From NCBI GenBank assembly GCA_964586775.1, contig CAZPJD010000184.1:62001-126000 (forward strand): DNA of 64,000 bases. Direction: 5' to 3'. This document shows, piece after piece, positions 24,752-36,230 of the stretch. A program made the position numbers and the translations under genes. Under the pieces are notes generated by a model. It saw only the letters and a program-made list of their open reading frames with translations, made no database searches and had not been told where the DNA came from. The first letter of the stretch is position 1. The number at the start of each line of letters is the position of its first letter. Source of the stretch: JADLEX01 sp964586775. GTDB taxonomy: Bacteria > Lernaellota > Lernaellaia > JACKCT01.

Positions 24752-25879
24752 TCAGTTCGTGTTGTGACGATACGCGCCGAAGCGCTCGTCGCGGTGATCG
24801 CGAATGTACGTCGGCTCGGTGAAGGGCACGCGGGTCACCTCTTCGCCCTTGTCGTTCCAGCCGACCACCTCGTCGCCCTGCACCTCGAACCGGTCGATGA
24901 TGTACTCGGTCGATCCAAAGAGCATGAGCGCGCCGAGGAGCTTCTTGTCGTTCTTCAAGTTTCGGTAAGTCTCTTTCGCCTCTTCCACGCCCGGCCCGAA
25001 GATCATCTCGAGGAAGCCGTCGGGCACGTGGATCGGCGGGATGTAGTAGACGTTCGGACCGGTGCCGAACTGCGGGTAGAGCGGCAACGCGAGCTTGCGG
25101 ATCTTGACGATGTAGTCGAAGGGATTGTCCTCGCGCGGCTGGTCCTGCGTGGTGAGGAAACCGTGCAGGCGGATCTTGCCGATGCACGACTCGACGCACA
25201 GCGCGACCTTGCCTTCTTCGACGCGCGGGAAGCAGCCGATGCACTTCTCGCTCGCGCGGCCGATGACGTTGTAGAAGACCTTCTTGTACGGGCAGGCCTT
25301 CACGCACTCCTGATAGCCGCGGCAGCGCTCCTGATCGACGAGCACGATGCCGTCCTCTTCGCGTTTGTAGATCGCCTTGCGCGGGCACGCGGCGGCGCAG
25401 GCCGGGTTGTCGCAGTGGTTGCAGATGCGCGCGAGGTAGAACATCCAGTGCGGGTGAACGCCATCGAAGAATCCGCCCTGTTCCATCAGGCCGGTCGTGT
25501 CGTCCTCGCCGATATTCGGCGCGGCGTAGTCCTCGATGACGGGGCGGTGGCCGGTCGGCGGGTCGAGCGGACCGTGCGTTTCAAAGACGGTCTTGCCGAT
25601 GAACGTGACCTTGTTCCACTCGCCCGGGCCCTGCATGTCCAGCAGCTTCTGATCCCAGGCCAGCGGATAGCCGCCGTATGGCTTGGTCTCGACGTTGTTG
25701 TAGAAGATGTGCTCCTGGCCCTTGCCACTGGTCCAGCAGGTTTTGCAGGCCACGGTGCAGGTCTGGCACTCGATGCACTTGTTCGTATCGAAGATGTAGG
25801 CGACCTGCCGTTTGGGCGGAGTGGAATCGTAGGGGTAATCCATCTCCCGGCCGATCTGCCAATTGAATCGCTTCGCCAT
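24752..25879 (-). CDS. nxrB: Four-cluster Fe-S beta subunit, NxrB-like
   Basis: A 375-residue electron-transfer subunit. It opens FNWQIGREMDYPYDS and continues GKGQEHIFYNNVETKPYGGYP, which I recognise as the signature of NxrB of Nitrospira and anammox bacteria and of related periplasmic Nar beta subunits. Four cysteine sets follow the type II pattern: CIECQTCTVAC, CNHCDNPACAAACP, CRGYQECVKACP, and CIGCFP with CVESC. There is no signal peptide, so it is presumably carried out with the Tat-exported alpha subunit. LPLYPQFGTGPNVYYIPP is also typical. GGAGG lies eight bases before the ATG. Confidence 0.93.
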   Translation of the reverse strand: MAKRFNWQIGREMDYPYDSTPPKRQVAYIFDTNKCIECQTCTVACKTCWTSGKGQEHIFYNNVETKPYGGYPLAWDQKLLDMQGPGEWNKVTFIGKTVFETHGPLDPPTGHRPVIEDYAAPNIGEDDTTGLMEQGGFFDGVHPHWMFYLARICNHCDNPACAAACPRKAIYKREEDGIVLVDQERCRGYQECVKACPYKKVFYNVIGRASEKCIGCFPRVEEGKVALCVESCIGKIRLHGFLTTQDQPREDNPFDYIVKIRKLALPLYPQFGTGPNVYYIPPIHVPDGFLEMIFGPGVEEAKETYRNLKNDKKLLGALMLFGSTEYIIDRFEVQGDEVVGWNDKGEEVTRVPFTEPTYIRDHRDERFGAYRHNTN

Positions 25880-25900
25880 GGTCGATGCCTCCGTTGATGA

Positions 25901-29380
<3,480 letters not shown>

Positions 29381-29690
29381 GTCGCCTCCCGCGATCGCGA
29401 TGGGATGTCGTACCTGTGGAACGAACTCGAACCCTGGGAAACCAGTTGCCCTGCGGCCGACGACGGGCGTCGGGGCGGCGGGCAAAATCCGAAAAATGAC
29501 GTGTTCCGTCGCGAGCCTTATCCCACATGCCGCGGGGCATGAGTTTGACGTGCGTCAAAGGCGCGCGAATTCCATGAGCAACATACCGGTCGGGATGATT
29601 GGAATGTCCCGAAGGCGGTCCAAGGGCGTTCGTCCTGTAGAACGTGACGCGATCGCATGGAGCGGGTCGTCCGCTCTCACCGCTTCGAAG
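29381..29690. other. Regulatory region upstream of the NXR-like operon
   Basis: About 310 bp between the alpha-subunit gene and the tail of an SGNH hydrolase gene read in the same direction. It holds the FNR-type site and promoter described separately and a predicted 5' leader of about 130 bases. No coding frame here looks real. Confidence 0.7.
29517..29559 (-). promoter_or_regulatory. FNR/CRP-type site with class II promoter
   Basis: TTTGACGTGCGTCAAA (29544-29559) is a perfect inverted repeat around two bases and fits the FNR/CRP family form TTGAC-N4-GTCAA. On the minus strand a -10-like GATAAG (29522-29517) lies downstream; counting a start site at 29510, the palindrome is centred at -41.5, the textbook position for FNR-type activation from a -35-overlapping site. 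No TTGACA-like -35 is otherwise needed. It points to control by oxygen or nitrogen oxides. Confidence 0.65.
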
Positions 29691-30662
29691 CTAATTTGAG
29701 ACGTGCCCTTGCGGAATCAACAGATCGCGCTCGATCGCGTCCCGTACGAGACGCGCGATCATGGCGTACCCTTTTTCGTTCGGATGCCAATCGTCGATGA
29801 CGACGAAAGGACGGACATCGGCCCGCCTCGCGCCGGGGATTCCGAAGTCGCGCACATCCACGAACCTCGCGTTACCCTCGTCCCGAATTTTCTCGAACGC
29901 GCGGTCCACCCACGGCGTGGTGTGATCCCAGTAATTGACCAGATAGATCCGAGAAGACGCGCCGAGTTCCTTCCGAAGCGCCGCGACATCCCGCGATATC
30001 CACTCCACAACGAGCGCTTGCTCGGCCTCGCCACGAACATCCAATACCTGATCGTACGCCAGGTCGACCTGCTCGACATCGCGCCCGGCCAATTGCTCAA
30101 GCCTCCGCGACGTCACGGTTCCGAAACGAAAGGCGCGACTGTTCCGTGCCAGGTATCGAACCCAGATCGTCGGAGGCATTCCTCGAACTTCGTCGGGAAG
30201 CACGCGCGCATCGGCAAAATTGTGCGGGTTGTTTTTCCCCGCGTTGAACACGACGTGACTCGGCACTTGGCCGGATTGGCGCACGAAGGCGAGCGCCGCG
30301 TCGGCCGCTTGGCTCGAGTTGCTCCCGGCTATTCCCGCGTTGATCACGCGCACCGGATTCGCGGGACTTCCGGCATCGAACAGCGCCTGCAACTGCGCGG
30401 GGTAATCCTCGCCGCGAGGCGCTCCAATACCTTCGGTGTGGCTGTCGCCGACGCAGAGGATCAAGAGTTCGGTTTCGCCTTGGGTTCGTGACGCTCGCGA
30501 CGTCCCGGGCGCGCGCGACGTCCCGGGAGTGCGTTCAATCGCCCGCCAAGCGCCGAAAATCCGCAGCCCGATTTCAAGTGTGACGACGAGCGCCAGCATC
30601 GCGATCACGAAAGCCGCGATCGCGAATGCGACGGTCTTGGTGCGCGAACGTGCGCGATTCAT
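29691..30662 (-). CDS. Membrane-anchored SGNH/GDSL hydrolase
   Basis: A 323-residue protein with one N-terminal membrane segment at about 10-32 and a periplasmic SGNH esterase domain. Block I is CVGDSHTEG with the catalytic Ser, the Asn block appears around NAGKNNPHN, and the catalytic Asp/His pair is in IDDWHPNEKGY. Members remove or transfer acyl groups on carbohydrates or lipids. Just after the membrane segment the DNA holds a short direct repeat (CGCGACGTCCCGGG twice) encoding RTPGTSRAPGTSR, a flexible linker of recent duplication. It sits upstream of, and in line with, the NXR-like operon but is separated by that operon's own promoter. Confidence 0.85.
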   Translation of the reverse strand: MNRARSRTKTVAFAIAAFVIAMLALVVTLEIGLRIFGAWRAIERTPGTSRAPGTSRASRTQGETELLILCVGDSHTEGIGAPRGEDYPAQLQALFDAGSPANPVRVINAGIAGSNSSQAADAALAFVRQSGQVPSHVVFNAGKNNPHNFADARVLPDEVRGMPPTIWVRYLARNSRAFRFGTVTSRRLEQLAGRDVEQVDLAYDQVLDVRGEAEQALVVEWISRDVAALRKELGASSRIYLVNYWDHTTPWVDRAFEKIRDEGNARFVDVRDFGIPGARRADVRPFVVIDDWHPNEKGYAMIARLVRDAIERDLLIPQGHVSN

Positions 30663-30704
30663 GATTCGGCGATCAATTCGGGTTCGATACCTCGGCCCGC
30701 CCGC

Positions 30705-31136
30705 CTACGCCATCAGATCCTTCAGACGCACGTGCGCGAACTTGTGCTTTTCCAGCACGTCCTTCGTCTCTTTTTCCTGCCGTGGCGGAACGCGCAGAAC
30801 GATGACGGGATCGGCGCTGTTCTTCTGCTGCATCACATAGATGTAGCGGATGTTGATCTTCGCCTTGGCGAGCGTCGAGACGATGTTGTGCAGCGCGCCG
30901 GGGGCATGCGCCAGACGCACCGTGAAGACCTTGGACACGCTGACGGTCAGGTTCTTTTCCTCCAGCGCGTTCTTCGCGATCTCGGGAGCATCGACGATGA
31001 ACCGCGCGATGCTGACGGACTGCACCTCGTCGATCGTCAGGCCGAGGATGTTGACGTCGGCGTCCTTGAGCAGTTGCAGAATGCGGGCGAGTTCGCCCGA
31101 ACGATCGGGCACGTAAATCGAGAGTTCATCGACCAT
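30705..31136 (-). CDS. Tandem ACT-domain protein
   Basis: A 143-residue protein made of two ACT domains: MVDELSIYVPDRSGELARIL starts the first and VFTVRLAHAPGALHNIVSTL the second. Free-standing double ACT proteins of this type bind amino acids and are thought to act as sensors; in acetogens and delta-proteobacteria they often sit next to phenylacetate-CoA ligase genes, which is not the case here. GAGGAGG ten bases upstream fixes the start. Divergent from the lactamase-like lipoprotein gene. Confidence 0.9.
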   Translation of the reverse strand: MVDELSIYVPDRSGELARILQLLKDADVNILGLTIDEVQSVSIARFIVDAPEIAKNALEEKNLTVSVSKVFTVRLAHAPGALHNIVSTLAKAKINIRYIYVMQQKNSADPVIVLRVPPRQEKETKDVLEKHKFAHVRLKDLMA

Positions 31137-31213
31137 GGGCACGTCCTCCTCAAGTGAAAGTCCACTTCTGGCCCATCGGCGCGCTCTGAGCAAGCCCCGG
31201 CTGCTCGGGCCGT

Positions 31214-31242
31214 TTGACACGGCGACGAGCCGCCGGTAGGAT
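31214..31242 (+). promoter_or_regulatory. Sigma-70-like promoter abutting a start codon
   Basis: TTGACA (6 of 6), 17-bp spacer, TAGGAT (4 of 6). The -10 box ends nine bases before the ATG of the lactamase-like gene, so the predicted transcript would have a leader of only about three bases. Confidence 0.6.
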
Positions 31243-31251
31243 TTTTCGCAC

Positions 31252-32247
31252 ATGCCGAGCAAGCTCTTTCGTTGTTATTTTGCGAACGCGGTCCTCGCGG
31301 CGCTCGCCCTTTGGATCGCGGGCTGCAAGCCCCCGCCCGTCGAGCTGACCCCCGGTCGCTTCGAGATCGTCGAGCCCGCCCGCGACCGCGCCGCCGTGGA
31401 TGGCCTGTGGCTCATCAAGACCGGCGAGGCGACGACCCCCGACGGCCACCTGCACGAGGGCGGGACCAAGGACCCGGTCACGATTCCCTTCCTGTGCGCG
31501 CTGATCCGGCACGGCGACGACATCGTGCTCGTCGACACGGGCCTGAACCACCACTTCGCGTTTCGGCCACAGGAGTATCTGGGCGGTTTGGTGAAGTTCA
31601 TCGCCGAGCGCGGATACGAACTGCCCAAGATGGCCGAGGGCCAAGACGTGATCGCTCAGCTCGCACGAATGGCCATCACGCCCGACATGATCCGCCACAT
31701 CGTCCTCACGCACGCCCATTTCGATCATACGGGCGAGCTTCGGGCCTTTCCCAACGCGCGGGTCTGGGTCGGCAAAGGCGAAAAAGAATACCTCGAGCGC
31801 GCCTTCGGGGTGTCGCGCGGGGTGATGCGCGACGATTTCGAGGGCGTCCGCATACGGGAACTCGATTTCACGAAATCGCCGAAGGTTCTGGCCTTTGCGG
31901 GGTCGCGCGACCTGCTCGGCGACGGGTCGATCCTCGTCATCCCGACGCCGGGGCACACGCCCGGTGCGGTTTCGGTGCTCGTCAAGACCAAGGCGGGCGA
32001 TGTCCTGCTGGTCGGCGACGCCGCATACACCAACACCAACATCGACAAGCCGGTCCCGATCGGCCTTGCCACGATCCCCGAGCAGGCGGCGGACACGCTG
32101 ACGCGGCTCCACGACCTGCGCAAGGGCCGCCCGGAGCTGCGGATCGTCCCCGCGCACGACCCGAACATCTGGCCGGCGGGACGCGTCGATCCATGGCCAC
32201 TGCACGAACCCGCTCAGGACACGTCCTCGGGGAAATCGGGGTCTTAG
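31252..32247 (+). CDS. Metallo-beta-lactamase-fold lipoprotein, AHL-lactonase-like
   Basis: A 331-residue lipoprotein (lipobox WIAGC, Cys25) with a zinc hydrolase domain. The metal motif HxHxDH is THAHFDHTG (His154, His156, Asp158, His159); PTPGHTPGA, LLVGDAAY and VPAHDPN supply the other ligands. The order and spacing match the AttM/AiiA N-acyl-homoserine-lactone lactonase branch, but a periplasmic or surface lipoprotein is unusual for that job and the substrate is uncertain. No Shine-Dalgarno sequence precedes the ATG, and a strong promoter lies immediately upstream, suggesting a leaderless mRNA. Confidence 0.85.
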   Translation: MPSKLFRCYFANAVLAALALWIAGCKPPPVELTPGRFEIVEPARDRAAVDGLWLIKTGEATTPDGHLHEGGTKDPVTIPFLCALIRHGDDIVLVDTGLNHHFAFRPQEYLGGLVKFIAERGYELPKMAEGQDVIAQLARMAITPDMIRHIVLTHAHFDHTGELRAFPNARVWVGKGEKEYLERAFGVSRGVMRDDFEGVRIRELDFTKSPKVLAFAGSRDLLGDGSILVIPTPGHTPGAVSVLVKTKAGDVLLVGDAAYTNTNIDKPVPIGLATIPEQAADTLTRLHDLRKGRPELRIVPAHDPNIWPAGRVDPWPLHEPAQDTSSGKSGS

Positions 32248-32315
32248 GCGATTTCCCCGCGAGTATTCCGGCGTTCGCCTCCCGGTCGGCACCCTCGGGC
32301 GGGAGTCGGATTCTT

Positions 32316-32344
32316 TTGACATCGCACCCGATTTCCGGTATGAA
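32316..32344 (+). promoter_or_regulatory. Sigma-70-like promoter for the 462-aa lipoprotein gene
   Basis: TTGACA (6 of 6), 17-bp spacer, TATGAA (4 of 6). The predicted start is about 65 bases before the ATG, which has a GGGAGGA ribosome-binding site. Confidence 0.6.
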
Positions 32345-32416
32345 TTGCGCCAATCGATATGGGAGTGAAGCGGGAGGCAACCGCTGAACCTTTTTTGACC
32401 ACGGGAGGACTACCTG

Positions 32417-33805
32417 ATGCGAAAACGGACTGCGTTCGCGATGATCGCGCTCGCCATGACGATGCTTGTGGGCGCCGGCTGCGACGAAGCGGCCGAAGAG
32501 GCGCTCGAAGCGGCCACCGGTTTGGACTTCGTCCTGAACGAGGACGATGCGGACGTGACGTCCCCCGATGGGTGGGTGTTCCTGTTCGGCGTCGTTCTCG
32601 ATGAGGAACAGTCCAAGCTGATCGACCAGGAATTCGAGGTTCCGCTGGACGTGCTCGAGAGCGTCGTCGACCTCGACGGCATCGAGTACATGCTCGCGTT
32701 CGCCAAGAAAGAGGCGCTCGAGGGCTACGGCAACCGGCTGCGTTACGCGAACAAGTTGAAGGTCGAGGACAAAAAGCTCGTGCTCGACACCGCCGCCGTC
32801 GAGGCGCTCGGCCCGTCGATCGGCTCCTCGGGCGAGGGTCTGTATATCGCGTACTTCGCCGAAGCCCAGAACGGCTACATCAACGGCACCGTGACGAGCT
32901 GCGACGGCTCGGTGAAGTCGGGCATTCTGGCCACCGCGTCGGACGGCCCGTTCTTCACGTACAGCGCGGATGACGGCTCGTGGGCCCTGCCCTCGCTGTC
33001 CGGCGTGCCCGCTCAGATCAACTTCACCGACGGCGATTGCTCCGGTTCCACCTCGCAGCCCTCGACCGAGGACGGCGAAGAGAACCCGAAGGATCCCGAA
33101 GAGACGCCCCCGATCGACGAACTCCCCGACGGCACCGATTCGACCGATGCCGGCGACACCGAACTTCCGCCCGACGGCAGCGGCAGCGGCACCACCGACG
33201 GCGACTGCGTCGCCCTCGACACCGGCTGGTCGGCGACCGGCGAGTGCGTGGCGTTCGGCGTGAGCAGCGAAGAGTACGACGCCCTGTTCCCCGATGGCGA
33301 CGGCGCGGATTACCTCTACGCCACCAGCAGCGGCAACCAGACGCCGAGCTGCACCCTGTCCACCACCGTGGCGGTGCCCGAAGGCGCGACGAAGATCAAG
33401 GCCACCTACAACTTCCTGTCGCAGGAATGGGAAGAGTGGGCCGGCAGCGCGTACAACGACATCTTCACGCTCATCGTGCAGGGCGCGCCCGACTACCTCG
33501 TCAACCGCACCGTGAACAACACGGCCTCCGCGGGCGACTGGGAAGACATCAGCATGGCGATCCTCGGCATCGATGGCTCCGCCGACGCCGGCTACAACGG
33601 CACGGGCGCGGTCTATGACGGCCAGCTCATGAACGCCGGCGGCGAAGGCGTGCGCGGCGAGCCCGAGGACGACAACGTCGGCAAGTTCGCGACCGTGAAT
33701 CTGCCCGCCGACATGACGACGATCACGGTGCTCTTCACCGTGTCCGACGTCGGCGACGCGATCTACGACTCCGCGGGCCTCGTCGATTCGCTCTGCTTCG
33801 AATAA
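32417..33805 (+). CDS. Acidic lipoprotein with choice-of-anchor-like C-terminal domain
   Basis: A 462-residue lipoprotein (lipobox VGAGC) rich in Asp and Glu. The N-terminal 150 residues are helical; a Pro/Glu/Asp/Ser linker (about 215-265) follows; the C-terminal 195 residues form a beta-rich domain with Cys pairs, including TYNFLSQEWEEWAGSAYNDIF, which recalls the choice-of-anchor L type domain of surface proteins. The C-terminus ends SLCFE. Function unknown; the layout is that of a surface-exposed adhesin-like or matrix protein. It has its own promoter and a strong terminator, so it is monocistronic. Confidence 0.75.
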   Translation: MRKRTAFAMIALAMTMLVGAGCDEAAEEALEAATGLDFVLNEDDADVTSPDGWVFLFGVVLDEEQSKLIDQEFEVPLDVLESVVDLDGIEYMLAFAKKEALEGYGNRLRYANKLKVEDKKLVLDTAAVEALGPSIGSSGEGLYIAYFAEAQNGYINGTVTSCDGSVKSGILATASDGPFFTYSADDGSWALPSLSGVPAQINFTDGDCSGSTSQPSTEDGEENPKDPEETPPIDELPDGTDSTDAGDTELPPDGSGSGTTDGDCVALDTGWSATGECVAFGVSSEEYDALFPDGDGADYLYATSSGNQTPSCTLSTTVAVPEGATKIKATYNFLSQEWEEWAGSAYNDIFTLIVQGAPDYLVNRTVNNTASAGDWEDISMAILGIDGSADAGYNGTGAVYDGQLMNAGGEGVRGEPEDDNVGKFATVNLPADMTTITVLFTVSDVGDAIYDSAGLVDSLCFE

Positions 33806-33824
33806 TCCGGAAGTCTTCACGACG

Positions 33825-33857
33825 AACGGCGCGGCTTTGGCCGCGCCGTTTTTCTTT
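33825..33857 (+). terminator. Strong intrinsic terminator
   Basis: AACGGCGCGGC pairs with GCCGCGCCGTT (11 bp) around a four-base loop, followed by TTTTTCTTT. It ends the lipoprotein transcript 20 bases after its stop. Confidence 0.85.
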
Positions 33858-33872
33858 GCGCGAGTCGCCTGG

Positions 33873-34586
33873 TTATAGACGCCGGCTGAGGTCCTCACGC
33901 TGGCGGGCGAGCATGTATTGGGCGAGGGCCGTCTTCGCCCCGGCCGAGAACGTCTGAAACCGAATCCCGACCTCGAAGAAATTCTCCGATCCCGCGCCGA
34001 TGCGACGCACCTCACCCGTGAGGCGGATGACGCCGAGGCTCCCCAGACGCAGTTCGATGTTTCCGATGGGCTCGCCCAATCGATGCTTCGGCTCGCCGCG
34101 AAAGACGATGCAGATTCCCGACAGGCTGATGTTGAAAACGATCAGCGCGGCGGCTTCTTTTCCCCTCCGATCGCCGTAGGAGATCACCTGAATGGGATTC
34201 TGGATCGACGGCGCGATGCGATAGCTGTCTCGCCGCTGGATGCGGTCGATGCGCGCCGGGCGGGTGATGAAGACCTCGCCGCGCTCCACATCCACCCACT
34301 CCCCGATGGCCGACTCGAACTCGTAGAAGGCGTCTTGCCAGACCAACCGGATCAGGATCGAGCCGCGAAGCGCAATCAGGTCCTTGGCGAGCTCGATCTC
34401 CTGGGGAAATACGAGGATGCCTTCGGGGCCGAGCTTCATGAGACGCACGAGCGTGAAATCGCGACGACCGCCCGACGACAACTCCGCCCGGGCGCGCTCG
34501 GCGACCATCTCCTCGAGCGTCCGCTCGAGGGCCTCGCCTTCGAAGTACGCGGTGTTCACGCGGTCATCTCCGGCGTTTGACGCCAT
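33873..34586 (-). CDS. YcgR-like PilZ c-di-GMP receptor
   Basis: A 237-residue cytoplasmic protein. The N-terminal 110 residues look like a YcgR-N/flagellar-brake beta-barrel; the PilZ domain follows with the c-di-GMP motifs RRDSYR (the RxxxR loop) and FNISLSG (D/NxSxxG), then a strand FFEVGIRFQTFSAGAKTALAQYM. It presumably converts the second messenger level into an effect on motility or polysaccharide export. It stands alone; a likely c-di-GMP phosphodiesterase is encoded at 51563. Confidence 0.88.
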   Translation of the reverse strand: MASNAGDDRVNTAYFEGEALERTLEEMVAERARAELSSGGRRDFTLVRLMKLGPEGILVFPQEIELAKDLIALRGSILIRLVWQDAFYEFESAIGEWVDVERGEVFITRPARIDRIQRRDSYRIAPSIQNPIQVISYGDRRGKEAAALIVFNISLSGICIVFRGEPKHRLGEPIGNIELRLGSLGVIRLTGEVRRIGAGSENFFEVGIRFQTFSAGAKTALAQYMLARQREDLSRRL

Positions 34587-34732
34587 GCGAAGGCAACACC
34601 AAACTCGAAGACGTCGATTCGCGCCATGATTCTTCTATCGGATCGTTGTTCCGATTCGATGAACGCGAATTTGGGGCGCGGTGACGCGCCGACGCATCAG
34701 CGACGCGGCCCGAGCCCGGATTCGCAAGATTC

Positions 34733-35752
34733 TCACGAAAAATCCAGCACTTCGACGGTTTCCTGCGCCACGCCGACCGTCACGGAGCGAACTTGCCCTT
34801 CGGGGTCGCCGCCGAGCTGGAACGGGATGTCGTGATCGCTCTCGATTCGGACCCGCGTCAGAAGGTAATCGCGGACACCCGGATGGCGAATGGTGCCCGT
34901 CCAGACCTGCGGCACGCGGGCAATCAGACCGGGGATCGACGTGGACACGAGGCGAAGCTGCAGGTATCCGGGCGGCATCGTCCCCGCGAACGGAAAGACC
35001 TTGAGATTAAAACCGTAGTTCATGGTCGTAGCGAATCCAACGAACCTGAGCGGCCCCTCGAAGATCAGATCGCCGCGCCGCAGTCCGAGCCGCGTCGGCT
35101 GCTCGCCGATCGCGGCCTGAAAAACCGGGTCGTCGGAGTCGTTATAAACGCGCACGTTCCATTGGGACCCGTGCCGGAAAAAGTACGGGATCGACACGAA
35201 CACGATGGCGTAGATGTAGCCCCACATACTGTTGGCGAATTTCCAGCGCCATCCCTCGTGGTGCCGGTTTTTCAGCGTGATGTAGTCGTTCAGCACCGCG
35301 GCGTCGATGCCGAGACCGCCCATGTGCGCGAGGCGGTCGCCGACCTGCAGCATGGAAAAGCGCGTAAAGCGCGATGGCGCGCCGCGCTTGAGCCGGTCGA
35401 TCGGGTCCGTCTTGGGCGGCACCTTGAGCTGCCCCGCCCAGCCGTTTCCCGTGCCGAGCTTGAGCAGGCCGATGCGCGGCATGACCGCCTCGCGGCCGTC
35501 GGCGATCCGGCGTTTCACGTGGCGAAACATCTGCTCGATGATGCGCATGGCGGTGCCGTCGCCACCGCCGCAGAACACAAGCGGGTATTTTTTTTCGATG
35601 ATCTCTTCGAGGCAGGCGTCGGACTGCTCGACGGTCTGCGTGACGAACAGGTCCTCGTCCGGCACGTGGCGCGCGACCATCTCGATCGTGTGCGCCTTCA
35701 CCTTGCGCGCCCTGTTGTTCATCACGACCGCGAATCGCTGCGCCTGGTCCAT
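34733..35752 (-). CDS. Diacylglycerol/lipid kinase-like protein
   Basis: A 339-residue protein of the DAGK-catalytic family. VFCGGGDGTAMRIIEQM is the nucleotide-binding GGGDGT motif and GLLKLGTGNGWAG is the second conserved block (usually LPxGTxND; here GTGNGW, with the Asp replaced). The rest alternates strands as in the YegS/DgkB C-terminal domain, and a hydrophobic stretch (WGYIYAIVFVSIPYFF) may contact the membrane. Substrate is unknown; because the Asn-Asp pair is altered, activity is not assured. The start is the ATG eight bases before the stop of the upstream gene. Confidence 0.75.
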   Translation of the reverse strand: MDQAQRFAVVMNNRARKVKAHTIEMVARHVPDEDLFVTQTVEQSDACLEEIIEKKYPLVFCGGGDGTAMRIIEQMFRHVKRRIADGREAVMPRIGLLKLGTGNGWAGQLKVPPKTDPIDRLKRGAPSRFTRFSMLQVGDRLAHMGGLGIDAAVLNDYITLKNRHHEGWRWKFANSMWGYIYAIVFVSIPYFFRHGSQWNVRVYNDSDDPVFQAAIGEQPTRLGLRRGDLIFEGPLRFVGFATTMNYGFNLKVFPFAGTMPPGYLQLRLVSTSIPGLIARVPQVWTGTIRHPGVRDYLLTRVRIESDHDIPFQLGGDPEGQVRSVTVGVAQETVEVLDFS

Positions 35753-35759
35753 CGCGCCC

Positions 35760-36230
35760 TCACTCGACCGAAGCGAGATTTCCGGCTGATTTTTGGACAA
35801 TAGCTTCCAGACGGTCTTCCGACAACCATGCGTCGAATTCTTCGACATCGCGGAACACCGCCGCCGAGAAAAGCCGCACGACCCAGTTGTGCGTCATCGG
35901 GGTGATCGCGATCACCGGCACGCCCGCGCGCGCGCACTCCCACATCTCGATGGCGGTCCCCATGCTGGCCGTCGGCAGCACCGCGATGAGGAATCGGCAG
36001 CGCGTGGCGAGATCGATGTGGTGGTGAAACACGCGGTGCGCGTCGGCGTCGTCGTACGCCGGGCTCTCGCGATGATGATCGACGGGGCAATAGATCGTCC
36101 GCGACGGCGTCCTGCGCGCCACGATGTCCTTGATGCGCGCGCGGTAGTCCTGCGTCTCGACATCGCGATCGATTCGCGAACCCTGGATGACCCCCGCGAG
36201 AAAGAAGTCGTACGCCGGGCCGGTCGTCAC
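35760..36230 (-). CDS. Nucleoside 2-deoxyribosyltransferase-like protein
   Basis: A 156-residue Rossmann-like protein: YDFFLAGVIQGSRI at the start (strand plus ligand loop), AHRVFHHHIDLATRCRFLIAVLPTAS and SMGTAIEMWECARAG. The Glu in GTAIEMW corresponds to the catalytic Glu of nucleoside 2-deoxyribosyltransferases and MTH538-like proteins. It may act in nucleotide salvage or hydrolysis. The start is a GTG overlapping the nadE stop (GTGA), so it is made with NAD synthetase, and the diacylglycerol-kinase-like gene follows eight bases on. Confidence 0.65.
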   Translation of the reverse strand: MTTGPAYDFFLAGVIQGSRIDRDVETQDYRARIKDIVARRTPSRTIYCPVDHHRESPAYDDADAHRVFHHHIDLATRCRFLIAVLPTASMGTAIEMWECARAGVPVIAITPMTHNWVVRLFSAAVFRDVEEFDAWLSEDRLEAIVQKSAGNLASVE

